From an unidentified bacterial endosymbiont (GTDB lineage Bacteria > Pseudomonadota > Gammaproteobacteria > Enterobacterales > Enterobacteriaceae), in assembly GCF_918797525.1 (NCBI RefSeq), contig NZ_OU963893.1:2666001-2730000 (forward strand): a DNA stretch of 64,000 nt, read 5' to 3'. The notes beneath the pieces are model-generated. The model had not been told where the DNA came from, made no database searches, and worked only from the letters and a program-made list of their open reading frames with translations. This document shows, piece after piece, positions 17,715 through 25,908 of this stretch. Each line of letters starts with the position of its first letter. Position 1 is the first letter of the stretch. The translations under genes were made by a program, and so were the position numbers.

Positions 17715-17909
17715 TTACAGCTTTGGCTCTTCAATACGTTCGCTTAGCACTTCGACCTCTCCATTGTTGGCGAGATTATCTCCACGAGTCACATACCATG
17801 CGCCGTAGATAGTTTCACCCGACTCTAAATCGTCAATTTTTTCGTGCACGTAGTAAGCGATCTGCCTGCTGCCATTGTACTGGATCCAGTAATAGCCTTC
17901 TCTCATCAT
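17715..17909 (-). CDS. Small hypothetical phage protein
   Basis: 64 residues, aromatic-rich N-terminus (GYYWIQYNGSR), acidic C-terminal half. Very strong purine RBS (GAGGAGGGGGGA) before tandem ATG codons. It lies just downstream of the late promoter and its terminator, so it would be the first late gene. No recognised domain. Confidence 0.6.
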   Translation of the reverse strand: MMREGYYWIQYNGSRQIAYYVHEKIDDLESGETIYGAWYVTRGDNLANNGEVEVLSERIEEPKL

Positions 17910-17987
17910 TCCCCCCTCCTCTTCGATATAGAGATTATAAGAGGCAATGAATATTGATGATTTTAGAAATACTTAAATCGCCATTAA

Positions 17988-18022
17988 GCAAAAAGCCCCA
18001 CGGGGTTAACCGCAGGGCTTTA
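17988..18022 (-). terminator. tR'-like terminator below the late promoter
   Basis: Stem with AAAGCCC / GGGCTTT arms and an inner CCCC-GT-GGGG hairpin, followed by T5 on the minus strand, about 25-45 bases past the predicted late start. In lambdoid phages the short leader transcript ends here until Q modifies polymerase. Confidence 0.75.
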
Positions 18023-18030
18023 AACGAAGG

Positions 18031-18079
18031 CAATAACCCATCGTTAGAGCAAAATTACCACAGATTCGGGAAAAGTAAA
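18031..18079 (-). promoter_or_regulatory. Late promoter pR'-like with sigma pause element
   Basis: On the minus strand TTTACT, 16-base spacer, TAATTT, then CTCTAACGATGGGTTATTG. The initial transcribed segment closely matches the lambda pR' start region (CAACGATGGGTTA), whose -10-like AACGAT causes the sigma-dependent pause needed for Q loading. It lies immediately downstream of the Q gene, as in lambda. Confidence 0.8.
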
Positions 18080-18101
18080 TAGCTCACGATAAAGTAACGC
18101 C

Positions 18102-18917
18102 CTATTTTGTTATCTGCTTCAGCTGCGCATCTGCCCAGGCCTCTTCGATGTCAAACTTGGTGATTAGCTGATCGTAAAATGGTTTAACAGACTTCTTCCA
18201 TGTATCGAGACTGATTGCTTTCGTTATCTGGCACACCGCGGCGTATGCCTCGGTCGATGGGATTCGTTCATATCCACGGCCACTGCAGCGTTTGCAATCA
18301 GCCAGAACCGGAACGCCCTGCTTTTCAGTGAGCTCCTGATTCACTGCTTTACCGCGCCCGTGGCAGTCTTTGCAGGCGCAACTGACAACTTTTTTCCCCT
18401 TGCAGGTCGAACAAAGTACCTTAGCGACTTCTTTCACCTGGCGCTTAACCTCGAAATCACTCGGAGATTGCTTAAGGTCTTTTGCCCACTGTGGAAGCTT
18501 CATGGTGTAGTGGGATTTCATCGTGAAAACATCACCCTCAATGAATCCCTGACCCGAGCAGCAATCACACTGTTTCACGCTGGCGGCGCTGCGGGAATAG
18601 TCCTCGAACGCGAAGGTTGCCAGCTGGTGCATCACCAGTGGTTTAATCTCTGCATCAAGCTTCCGTAATGCCGCAACCCGATCGCACTTGGTCTGCGCAT
18701 ACTGAGCCAGCAACTCAATCGCCCTCTCCCGGTCATTGTTGCTGATACCCATCTTCCCGAGAAAAGCGCTGTAACCCATGGCGGCCCGTTCCTGCGTCAT
18801 GCCCATCGCAGCCATAATATCCGAACCAGTTAATGCATCTGATGCCGTAGCACGAGGAGAGTCGCTAATCATGGTCGATTTGGCGAAGTGATATTTGAGG
18901 GTATTTTCAAGATTCAT
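18102..18917 (-). CDS. Antitermination protein Q
   Basis: 271 residues, of the phage 82-type Q family with a DnaJ-like zinc cluster: [24 protein letters not shown] and CKRCSGRG motifs at about residues 120-225. Q binds the late promoter, loads on paused polymerase and lets it pass terminators into the lysis and morphogenesis genes. The start overlaps the RusA stop (ATGA), and the pR'-like promoter lies right after its stop. Confidence 0.92.
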   Translation of the reverse strand: MNLENTLKYHFAKSTMISDSPRATASDALTGSDIMAAMGMTQERAAMGYSAFLGKMGISNNDRERAIELLAQYAQTKCDRVAALRKLDAEIKPLVMHQLATFAFEDYSRSAASVKQCDCCSGQGFIEGDVFTMKSHYTMKLPQWAKDLKQSPSDFEVKRQVKEVAKVLCSTCKGKKVVSCACKDCHGRGKAVNQELTEKQGVPVLADCKRCSGRGYERIPSTEAYAAVCQITKAISLDTWKKSVKPFYDQLITKFDIEEAWADAQLKQITK

Positions 18918-19276
18918 GCGATCTCCAGCTCGGTGATGGTGAGTTCTAATTTCCCGCCCTTAACGACAGGCATTTTCACAACGCGATAATCAACAACCTG
19001 GCAGTCATCCAGCCAGAATCCCGCCTTGGTTAAAGCGTCGAAAGCAGCTTTCTGCAGGTTATCCAGATCGCGGCGCCGGCGGTCGGGCATGTGACATTCA
19101 ATTCGGATTTTGAGTGGTGCCGCCGTTCGGATATTTAGCCGGCCGCTTCGAATGATACTGGCCACGGCATAGCGGTACGCGACGCCATCAGCGCTAATGT
19201 GCGTACGCCCACGGTTGTGCCGGTAATACCGATTATTGCTCGGCGGCCAGGGCAAAGTGATTTGATATATCTTCAC
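18914..19276 (-). CDS. RusA-family Holliday junction resolvase
   Basis: 120 residues from a GTG start with GGGG upstream. It begins [20 protein letters not shown], diagnostic of RusA. Catalytic acidic residues lie in [17 protein letters not shown] and WLDDCQVVD. It resolves recombination intermediates before packaging. It is coupled to Q downstream and starts just after the stop of the preceding small gene. Confidence 0.92.
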   Translation of the reverse strand: MKIYQITLPWPPSNNRYYRHNRGRTHISADGVAYRYAVASIIRSGRLNIRTAAPLKIRIECHMPDRRRRDLDNLQKAAFDALTKAGFWLDDCQVVDYRVVKMPVVKGGKLELTITELEIA

Positions 19277-19278
19277 GT

Positions 19279-19485
19279 TTACCCCCACATCCGGCTGCGC
19301 CAGCGGCTATCCGGGCGCGCTGGTGTTTTTGAGGTAGGAAGGAAAGCACTGACAGTCCATGTCACGTAATCTGGGTTAAGGCTACGCTCAACTCGTACCC
19401 CGCGGGCCTTATAACGCTTAACCAGTTCGTCGGCCTGTTCGGTGCTGCAGTCGGTATGATGGAACCAGGTCTTCTTCATCCCCAT
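19279..19485 (-). CDS. Small conserved phage protein of unknown function
   Basis: 68 residues. The ATG overlaps the upstream stop (TGATG), a coupling signal; another ATG lies two codons on. The product has an N-terminal conserved segment ([16 protein letters not shown]) and a basic tail. It sits between DUF1367 and rusA as in other lambdoid phages. No function known to me. Confidence 0.65.
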   Translation of the reverse strand: MGMKKTWFHHTDCSTEQADELVKRYKARGVRVERSLNPDYVTWTVSAFLPTSKTPARPDSRWRSRMWG

Positions 19486-20084
19486 CACCCCGCAAAGCCA
19501 AGCAGCTGCGCGGCAACATTTTCTGCCTCTTCACGACTGCGGAATGAACGGGAGAGGACCCAGCGCCAGAGGACATCGAGCGCAGCTTTATAGAGTTGCT
19601 GAAACTCGAGCTCGTCCATGTTGGCGAATGAAATGCTGCGATGATGCTTTTTGAGTGTGCCGTCAGGTAGCTGAATGGCATCAAAATGCCCTGCCTCGAC
19701 AATCACCCATGAGCGGTAAGCATCGAAGGATTTGCACAGGCTAATGCCATTCGTGACGCGCCGGTAAGCAACCTGCTCAAGATACTGCTCAGCAGCATCG
19801 ATCAGCGCGCCCTCATTCCCGCCATAAGAAGCCAGGAATTTGGCGTAGCCGGTAATCAGCTTCCGCTCGTTGCTAGAAATAGCCCCGCCGGTCGGCTCCC
19901 AGTATTCGAAGCCCAGATTCAGCAGAGCGAAGAAGCGGCGGTGAAACGCAGGATTGCGTACCTGTTTGAAGTCGGCCACCAACACGGCGCCGAGCTTTAT
20001 TTTTGATTGCAGCAAATCGCTGGTCTCCGGCGTAGCCGGGATCAGGATCCCTGAGGACTGTTTAATGAGTTGTAACTGCGCCAT
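19485..20084 (-). CDS. DUF1367 family phage protein
   Basis: 199 residues from the ATG starting MAQLQLIKQ. Family features include the segment RNPAFHRRFFALLNLGFEYW near residue 50 and a helical C-terminus. DUF1367 genes typically lie between replication and Q/rusA genes of lambdoid phages. The molecular function is not known. The upstream 7 codons of the open frame are not conserved. Confidence 0.85.
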   Translation of the reverse strand: MAQLQLIKQSSGILIPATPETSDLLQSKIKLGAVLVADFKQVRNPAFHRRFFALLNLGFEYWEPTGGAISSNERKLITGYAKFLASYGGNEGALIDAAEQYLEQVAYRRVTNGISLCKSFDAYRSWVIVEAGHFDAIQLPDGTLKKHHRSISFANMDELEFQQLYKAALDVLWRWVLSRSFRSREEAENVAAQLLGFAG

Positions 20085-20168
20085 GGTGTTCACTCCGTGG
20101 CGCATCGATGTCAGGTTGCTGGTTGTTCAGGCCAGCTCAAGAATTATGATTGCGTACGTAGTGACAAG

Positions 20169-20378
20169 TCAATTTTTAGAAGCCATTTCCCTTACAACTT
20201 CCATTATGGTTTCCTTTGACCAGTATCGATCGTCCCTGCTTAGTTTTCTGTGAGTTAAGGAACCATCGTTGGTGGAAATTATATACCGCTCTTCCGCTCT
20301 CATACTGAAGGTAAGCAGCTCTTTTCCTTTCCCATCGGTTATAGTCACTCGTAAATCTGACTGAGCTACACCCCCCAC
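20169..20378 (-). CDS. Small hypothetical phage protein
   Basis: 69 residues beginning at GTG with AGGGGG 6 bases upstream. Mixed alpha/beta with a charged C-terminal helix (WSKETIMEVVREMASKN). It lies between the DinI-like and DUF1367 genes on the same strand. No recognised domain. Confidence 0.5.
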   Translation of the reverse strand: MGGVAQSDLRVTITDGKGKELLTFSMRAEERYIISTNDGSLTHRKLSRDDRYWSKETIMEVVREMASKN

Positions 20379-20488
20379 GTAATCCCCCTGAGCGACATAC
20401 AGACGCGATTAGAAATTGTCGGCAGCAGCATCAAAGGGATTCGCAAATTGCGGTATTTTGAAAATGTGCGCCACCCCTGTGTACAACC

Positions 20489-20722
20489 TTAAGAGAACCA
20501 GTCGTCTGCACTTTCCCAAGTATCCTGAAGAATCCCCTCGAACGTCTTTTTTGCTTCCTTCTCGCCGCCGTAAACACTTAACCCATCCGAACCTGTAAGC
20601 CGGATAACAAGGCTGCAATCTTCGAACTGATTCTGGAGCCGTTTTAGTAGCTCATTTTCCAACGCCGGTACTGCGCCATTAGGAAGTTTTTTATTACGAT
20701 CAATGGTTAATTCAACTTTCAT
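20489..20722 (-). CDS. DinI-like protein
   Basis: 77 residues with the DinI pattern: N-terminal basic beta strand MKVELTIDRNKKLP, central NQFEDCSLVIRLTGSDGLSV, and the signature end ILQDTWESADDWF. DinI-family proteins bind RecA filaments and tune SOS induction. RBS AAAGGA precedes the ATG, and a LexA box lies 18 bases upstream, so the gene should be SOS-induced together with the prophage. Confidence 0.9.
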   Translation of the reverse strand: MKVELTIDRNKKLPNGAVPALENELLKRLQNQFEDCSLVIRLTGSDGLSVYGGEKEAKKTFEGILQDTWESADDWFS

Positions 20723-20739
20723 AGTGGCTTCCTTTCATT

Positions 20740-20759
20740 TACTGTGTTTTTATACAGTA
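20740..20759. promoter_or_regulatory. LexA (SOS) box
   Basis: TACTGTGTTTTTATACAGTA, a near-perfect match to the LexA consensus (CTGT-N8-ACAG core), placed just upstream of the DinI-like gene. Confidence 0.88.
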
Positions 20760-20931
20760 TACCTCCATGAAAAAATGGTCAACGCCTTAAGAGCACAAAA
20801 TGCCAATACCATTAGGTAATCAACCTAGTTTCTAGTGTTAAAAATGAGGTCAACACAACTTTATAGACTGATAAAACAATTGTATCATTGCCCCTTAACA
20901 TACTCGAACTATTGCATGCCCTGAGAATCTA

Positions 20932-22018
20932 ATGACAAAAGCTGAAATCCCATTGAAGACTGAGCGACTACATACTGTAGCCCCGTATATTGGGAAAATG
21001 CGACCAGAAATTGCTGGTTGGGCTATCGAGACCGTGTCTAAGCCTGGCGACTTAGTTTACGACCCATTCTGTGGTTCGGGTACTGTCCTTCTTGAGGCAT
21101 GGTTGAAAGGAAGAGATGCTGTAGGGACTGATCTCAATCCGTACGCATGCTTGATTTCACGGGCAAAATTGAATCCCTATATGCCTCATGATGTGGATAA
21201 TGTTCATGAAAAATTAGATTATTACGCTACTTTAGTAGCGAAAATAAAACCCACAGTAACGCTTGATGAAATTCCTGAATGGGTAAGGGAATTTTACAAC
21301 CCAGAAACGCTAGTTGATTTATTAGCGTGGGTGAAAGTTTTGAAATCATGTAACGATGATTTTGGACTCGCTTGTTTACTTTCTCTTGCTCATCATCAAC
21401 GCCCAGGATTTCTCTCATATCCTTCAAGTCATACTGTGCCTTATCTTCGAACAAAGAAGTTTCCGCCATCTGAGTTTCCTGAACTTTATGAGTACAGGCC
21501 AGTACTCCCCCGACTCGAAAAGAAAATACTCAGGGTATATAACTCATTACCATCGCTTGACTTTTCTTTGAGCCGAAATATTTATCAGCAGAGCGCATCA
21601 TCAATTGAAACTGAGCGTAAGGTTGATGCTATCATTACTAGCCCACCATATATGGGGCAGCTTGACTATGCTCGCGATAATAGATTAAGACTTTATTTAA
21701 TGGGTGTGGAAAATTGGTCAGCATTGAATAAAGAAATATCACCTAGTGCTACGAGGTTTGTGGAAGAGTTCAGTGCATGCTTAAACTCATGGCGTAAAAA
21801 TCTACGTCATGGTGGCAAGCTTGCTATTTTCGTAGGCACGACGACAAACACCACAAAAAAAACGACTTGATGATCTTGTTATTGACTTAATAAATAATGA
21901 GTGGCCCGATTATGAGCTAACCGACACTATATCAAGCGAAATCCCTGAATCTCGCCGAGCAAGAAAAAATTGCAAAGGAAGTGTTGCTGAGTCTCTATTA
22001 ATCTTTGAATATAAATAA
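20932..22018 (+). CDS. DNA amino-methyltransferase, frameshifted at an A8 run
   Basis: The first frame gives 312 residues (to 21870). Shifting by one base at the A8 run (21855-21862) continues to a stop at 22018, for about 361 residues. SAM-binding motif I is DPFCGSGT (44-51) and the catalytic motif IV TSPPY (236-240), typical of N4-cytosine or N6-adenine enzymes; the long gap between them could hold the target recognition domain. The second frame ends ESRRARKNCKGSVAESLL, resembling the conserved end of such enzymes, so it is likely native. The shift may be a mutation, a sequence error or recoding. The ATPase gene starts 10 bases later, implying an operon. AT-rich, unlike flanking phage genes. 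Confidence 0.8.
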
Positions 22019-22027
22019 GGAAAAAAA

Positions 22028-23071
22028 GTGAAATCAGTAGCGATGTTCAACAATAAGGGGGGGGTAGGAAAAACAACTTTAACCTGTAACCTCGCCTCTT
22101 TTATAGCAATGAATTTTAATAAAAAGGTATTGGTGGTCGATTGCGATCCACAGTGCAACTCAACACAACTGATAATGGGTGTTGAAAATTCAGCAGAGCT
22201 GTATCTAGACCCAAACCCTACTATAAGCACCATTAAAGATGTGCTACAACCAATAGAGGATGGTGATTCAACAATAAATACTGAATTAACCTTTCTCAAA
22301 TCAAGTGATAATCGTTTTGGAGTTGACTTATTACCCGGACATCCTTATTTTGCAATCATTGAAGACAGATTAGGTGTTGCCTGGGGGCAACTCAGGGGGA
22401 GAGACAGACAAGGTTTTAGACAAACAAACTGGAATACATTGTTATGTAATTTTTTAGAAGATAAATATGATTTAGTTATGTTTGACTTAGGTCCAAGCTT
22501 GGGTTCGATAAATAGATCTGTACTCATGGGATGTCAACATTTCCTCACTCCCCTTGGCTCTGATGTGTTTAGTATTATTGGCGTAAAAAATATCTCTTCG
22601 TGGTTGAATAACTGGATTGATGATTACAATCACTCTTGGTCGGCATTAACTCCAGAGGAGAGAAGTGTTCTTCAAGATCGATTCTCTGTTCTTCCCGAAC
22701 CTCGCATTAAAAAGGGCTTTATTGGCTATACAGTTCAATTATATATAACTAAGTCTTATGGGCAAGAACGTCGTGCAACTAAAGCCTATGAGGCTATTAT
22801 TGGTGATGTTGATAATGAGATCAGAACATCATTAATTGATTTTTACTCTGATAGCCTAATTGCATCCCCTCAAAATTCTAAGTTGGGCGATATTCAACAC
22901 TTATATAGTTTGGTTCCTCTCGCACAAAAGCAATCTGTTCCTATTCATGCACTAACGAGCACGGATGGCCTTGTTGGTTCGCAGTTTTCAGCAGTTCGAG
23001 AATTCTCAAATAAAATACGCCCCATTGCTGAAAATTTACTTAAAAACCTTGGCATGTCCGTTCAGGAGTAA
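22028..23071 (+). CDS. ParA/MinD-like P-loop ATPase
   Basis: 347 residues starting GTG with AAGG 7 bases upstream. The deviant Walker A KGGVGKTT (10-17) and the DCDPQCNSTQ segment place it in the ParA/MinD/Soj superfamily; the Walker B-like strand is VMFDLGPSLGS at about 152. No ParB partner or centromere-like repeat is visible, and it is not next to partition genes, so a role other than segregation is likely. It sits between the methyltransferase and the SIR2 gene. The Walker A codons include a G8 run, a possible mutation hot spot. Confidence 0.85.
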   Translation: MKSVAMFNNKGGVGKTTLTCNLASFIAMNFNKKVLVVDCDPQCNSTQLIMGVENSAELYLDPNPTISTIKDVLQPIEDGDSTINTELTFLKSSDNRFGVDLLPGHPYFAIIEDRLGVAWGQLRGRDRQGFRQTNWNTLLCNFLEDKYDLVMFDLGPSLGSINRSVLMGCQHFLTPLGSDVFSIIGVKNISSWLNNWIDDYNHSWSALTPEERSVLQDRFSVLPEPRIKKGFIGYTVQLYITKSYGQERRATKAYEAIIGDVDNEIRTSLIDFYSDSLIASPQNSKLGDIQHLYSLVPLAQKQSVPIHALTSTDGLVGSQFSAVREFSNKIRPIAENLLKNLGMSVQE

Positions 23072-23075
23072 AATA

Positions 23076-23945
23076 ATGATAAATTGGCCAGACTCTTTAG
23101 TCGATGAATTAGCCTCTCGTAGATGTGTTATTTTCATTGGATCAGGGGCATCTGCTTCAGCTAAAAAGCGGAATGGTGAAAATGACATATCACCTCCAAC
23201 CTGGGCAGGCTTACTTAAATTATTATTAGAACGATCTCCTGAGGATGCTATTGGATCAAAAGTAAATGCAGAATCACTCCTTGAAAAACAAAATTATCTC
23301 GATTGTGCTGAAATTGTTAGAACAACCTGCCTGCCTAGGGCGGAATACAATCGCTGCATTACTCAAACATTTTCGGGATATGAATCTACTGGGGTACATA
23401 AAGCTGTTGAAATTTTAGACCAAAAAGTTGTAATTACTACCAATTTTGATACTTTATATGAGAGTTTATGTCGTCAAGGTCAAGGTAGAGATGGATACTC
23501 AGTTATTCGATATTATGACGATGGACTAGTTGCAAGAATGCGCTCTCCAACAAGATTAATAATCAAAGCGCATGGGTGTATAAGTGAGCCCGAAAAAACA
23601 ATTTTAACAAAGTCTGATTTTTTTAATGCTCGAAGTAAATACTTCGGTTTCTTTGAAGCATTAGAAAGTATTTTTTTAACGCATACAATTTTATTTATTG
23701 GGTATAGCGTTAATGACCCTGAAATACAATTAATCTTAGAGAATAACATTATTACTTACCCAAGTGCTAACCCGCACTACGCCACAATGTCTAGTGGTTC
23801 TCACCCATCAATCTTGGCTGCATTCAAAAACACCAATAACATAGATGTCTTAGAATACAACCCAGAAAATGATCACGTAGAACTTTTAGACAGCTTAAAT
23901 AACTTATGTGATTTAGTAGAAGAAAGAAGATCGATACATACATAA
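23076..23945 (+). CDS. SIR2-domain protein (putative NAD-consuming effector)
   Basis: 289 residues from the ATG with GGAG 7 bases upstream, 4 bases after the ATPase stop; a longer frame overlaps the ATPase and is not chosen. SIR2-fold features: FIGSGAS (20-26) for NAD binding, TTNFD (121-125, Asn123 and Asp125), KAHG with His166, and FIGYSVNDPE (207-216). This SIR2_2-type set is found in bacterial defence effectors (for example the ThsA, DSR and SIR2-HerA proteins) that deplete NAD in infected cells. No second domain is evident, so sensing may be done by the ATPase. Function is inferred. Confidence 0.85.
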   Translation: MINWPDSLVDELASRRCVIFIGSGASASAKKRNGENDISPPTWAGLLKLLLERSPEDAIGSKVNAESLLEKQNYLDCAEIVRTTCLPRAEYNRCITQTFSGYESTGVHKAVEILDQKVVITTNFDTLYESLCRQGQGRDGYSVIRYYDDGLVARMRSPTRLIIKAHGCISEPEKTILTKSDFFNARSKYFGFFEALESIFLTHTILFIGYSVNDPEIQLILENNIITYPSANPHYATMSSGSHPSILAAFKNTNNIDVLEYNPENDHVELLDSLNNLCDLVEERRSIHT

Positions 23946-23967
23946 GATAATTGGGGTTTTAGTTTAC

Positions 23968-24017
23968 ATCTAACAATGTCGTAATATCGGATATCCAATG
24001 TTACAGCATTGTTAGAT
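23968..24017. repeat. Inverted repeat after the SIR2 gene
   Basis: 11-bp perfect inverted repeat ATCTAACAATG / CATTGTTAGAT with 28 bases between arms, flanked by further partly complementary GGGGTTTT and AAAATCACCCC tracts. It could be a terminator for the island or a boundary element. The rest of 23,946-24,172 shows no gene. Confidence 0.5.
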
Positions 24018-24172
24018 CTTTAAAATCAAAAAATCACCCCATACAAATCTCTGTACCACAGTTAGCAATATGGATAAAACAAATTTATAAATACGTTTTC
24101 TCCGCATTCTATTCGCAATAAACGCCAGTCAATGAATGATTTCTAGTATACCCTGCTCTTGGCAGGGTGTGA

Positions 24173-24655
24173 TTAAGCTGTGATGAACTTGTTTTGACAA
24201 AGTTCAGGGAGATTTGCTCTCACCAGCGCTTCAGCGAACGGCGGTGGAACCGCATTACCGCAGCGGGCTACCTGCTTATCCTTTGCGTACTTCACGCCGC
24301 GGTAGTCTCTGTCGCTGATGTACCATTCAGGGAAGCCCTGCGCCCGGTATAGCTCATGTGGCTGCAGCATGCACATGCCAATATCTACGATGCGGTACAC
24401 CACGCTTTCGATGGTCACCTGCCCAGTGCTGTCCGGGCAGCAATATTCGCGCAGGAACTCAAGCGCCAGCTGCGCACGCTGCTCATCGTACCCGTCCATG
24501 GCAAGCAGGGTTTTCACTTCTTCTGCGTGCCCCCCCTGCAGCAACTGTCGCCATTGGCTGGGGTTGCGCTGCCCTTTCGAGCAGGTTAGATGAAACTTCT
24601 TTAGATGAAATGTGATCGCTACGTGGTGATTGCCGAAGGAGATTCTGTTGGCTAA
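24173..24655 (-). pseudogene. C-terminal remnant of a phage C5-cytosine methyltransferase
   Basis: The open frame runs from a stop at about 24656 to 24173 (160 codons), with no good start. The C-terminal part has the signature of phage Dcm-like enzymes: DIGMCMLQPHELYRAQGFP followed by KDKQVARCGNAVPPPFAEALV (motifs IX-X). The N-terminal motifs I, IV and VI (including the PCQ catalytic Cys) are absent on this strand upstream. It is therefore a 5'-truncated gene abutting AT-rich DNA, and the island may have displaced its front half. Confidence 0.7.
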
Positions 24656-25064
24656 TTATCAAGAGACTTTCATAGAGAGTAAAAACTTTGTATTACGTGA
24701 CTCTAAGGTCTTTGGAAAAAAATGTTAATCATATGTTACGCGCAGCCTATGAAACAAACACCAATAGTTGACGACTCTTATGCAGATTGCGCGATATCAT
24801 GGTGCGAGATTCTGACCTATCACTGAAGAAATCGACACTCGATCAAATTTTGAATTTTTTTTCTTAATTATTGACATATCTTCTAGGCCTTATGGTACGA
24901 GGACTTAGCCTTTTTTACCCTTTCACAACCTCAATTTAACGTCAAAATCAACTCTTGTGCTGAAAAGAATCCTTACTAGAATACTCATCATATAGCGAAA
25001 AGATTTTTTGCAAGCCCTATATGTAGTATTTAAACATTTAAATTTTTACGGCCAGCCAGAAATG
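24656..25064. other. AT-rich stretch without a convincing gene
   Basis: About 400 bases, AT-rich, with no frame supported by length and ribosome-binding site. A short + strand frame near 24750 (MKQTPIVDD) is only 25 codons. It may be eroded DNA left by the insertion that truncated the cytosine methylase. Confidence 0.5.
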
Positions 25065-25095
25065 AAAAAACCCGGCTGATTAGACCGGGTTCTTC
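25065..25095 (-). terminator. Intrinsic terminator, leftward
   Basis: AACCCGG / CCGGGTT stem with a 9-base loop followed by T6 on the minus strand. No protein gene on the minus strand leads into it, so it may end a small RNA antisense to the leader of the tiny hydrophobic ORFs to its right. Confidence 0.7.
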
Positions 25096-25398
25096 AATCG
25101 GTAACTGGAGGTGCGAACTTCACTTACCGTGCCAAATGTATCTGGCGACTGAAGTTAGCTTAAACAAATGAACTGAATTCTTCAAGCGAGGGGACGGAAC
25201 CAGAACACTTTTGGACACTATAGAGAACCTTGAAGTTTGAAATACAAGTAAATTTTTTTGCCCGGGTTTTTGGTGATTCTTGAACCCCACCCCAACCCAA
25301 AATCGTGCTGAATGTGTCTGGCGACTACTGATACAGCAACTGCAAAGGCAAGCCCAGTGGTGTTTGCGGCGAGGCGCGATGAACAAAGAGGAAACTGC

Positions 25399-25485
25399 AT
25401 GGCATTGCTCCTGCTGTTTTTAAAACTCGCGCACCCGGTGGCGGCCATCATTACGGCCCTGCTGGGATACCTCAAAGACCACTAA
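25399..25485 (+). CDS. Tiny hydrophobic peptide, type I toxin-like (first of two)
   Basis: 28 residues: a hydrophobic span rich in Leu/Ala (ALLLLFLKLAHPVAAIITALLG) and a short charged tail, so it could span the membrane once. Strong RBS AAAGAGGA lies 7 bases before the ATG. It is preceded by about 300 bases without another gene, which may be a long leader. Similar in size and shape to Ldr, Ibs or Fst toxins, but I see no sequence identity to any of them. Confidence 0.45.
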   Translation: MALLLLFLKLAHPVAAIITALLGYLKDH

Positions 25486-25506
25486 CCCTAAGCCCAGGAG
25501 GCTATT

Positions 25507-25590
25507 ATGGTTGCATTGCTGTTAAAAATCGTACCCCCGATGTTCGTGATCATTAACGCGATCATCGAGTACGTAAACCAGCGCTCTTAA
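25507..25590 (+). CDS. Tiny hydrophobic peptide, type I toxin-like (second of two)
   Basis: 27 residues, one hydrophobic span (VALLLKIVPPMFVIINAII) with a polar tail EYVNQRS. The ideal RBS AGGAGG lies 6 bases before the ATG, and the gene starts 21 bases after the first peptide. The shared opening (MxALLL) suggests a duplication. A hairpin follows at 25604. Function unknown; either a toxin pair or phage membrane peptides. Confidence 0.45.
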   Translation: MVALLLKIVPPMFVIINAIIEYVNQRS

Positions 25591-25603
25591 GCCTGGTTTT
25601 GAA

Positions 25604-25625
25604 AAGGCCCGGAGTAGTGGGCCTT
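25604..25625. terminator. Bidirectional hairpin
   Basis: Perfect stem AAGGCCC / GGGCCTT with an 8-base loop; T4 follows on the minus strand. It separates the tiny + strand ORFs from the leftward phage operon. Confidence 0.65.
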
Positions 25626-25635
25626 ATTAACTTCG

Positions 25636-25908
25636 TTACAGCAGCTCATCTGGGATTGGCTTCACACCTGAGCTTTCAATGAACTGGATTATCTCCTGCC
25701 CAGTTGTGCTACGACCAATTGCTACCGCATACACATGCCCGTTATGCGTAAAATGGTCAACCTCAAAGGTTTTGAGGGGAGTGCCTTGGCTTCCATTGCC
25801 AACAGCCTGAACGGTAACTTCTCCTACAAGCAACTTTTGTTTGGGATAATCGTCCATCTTGATCTCCCCATCGAGACCGCGACCAATGAATAGATATTCA
25901 ACTTTCAC
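25636..25908 (-). CDS. Small hypothetical phage protein
   Basis: 90 residues starting GTG that overlaps the preceding stop (GTGA), with AGGAGG upstream, so tightly coupled. Beta-rich N-terminal half, no recognised domain. Last gene of a run of small leftward accessory genes. Confidence 0.6.
   Translation of the reverse strand: MKVEYLFIGRGLDGEIKMDDYPKQKLLVGEVTVQAVGNGSQGTPLKTFEVDHFTHNGHVYAVAIGRSTTGQEIIQFIESSGVKPIPDELL

Noticed and set aside
22028..23071. Plasmid-type partition system
   Set aside because: The ParA-like protein has no ParB neighbour and no centromere-like repeats, and lies in an integrated prophage between a methylase and a SIR2 gene.
25120..25475. Two overlapping minus strand frames of 85-88 codons
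   Set aside because: No RBS and Cys/His/Arg-rich translation; the region is better explained as leader and possible antisense RNA.
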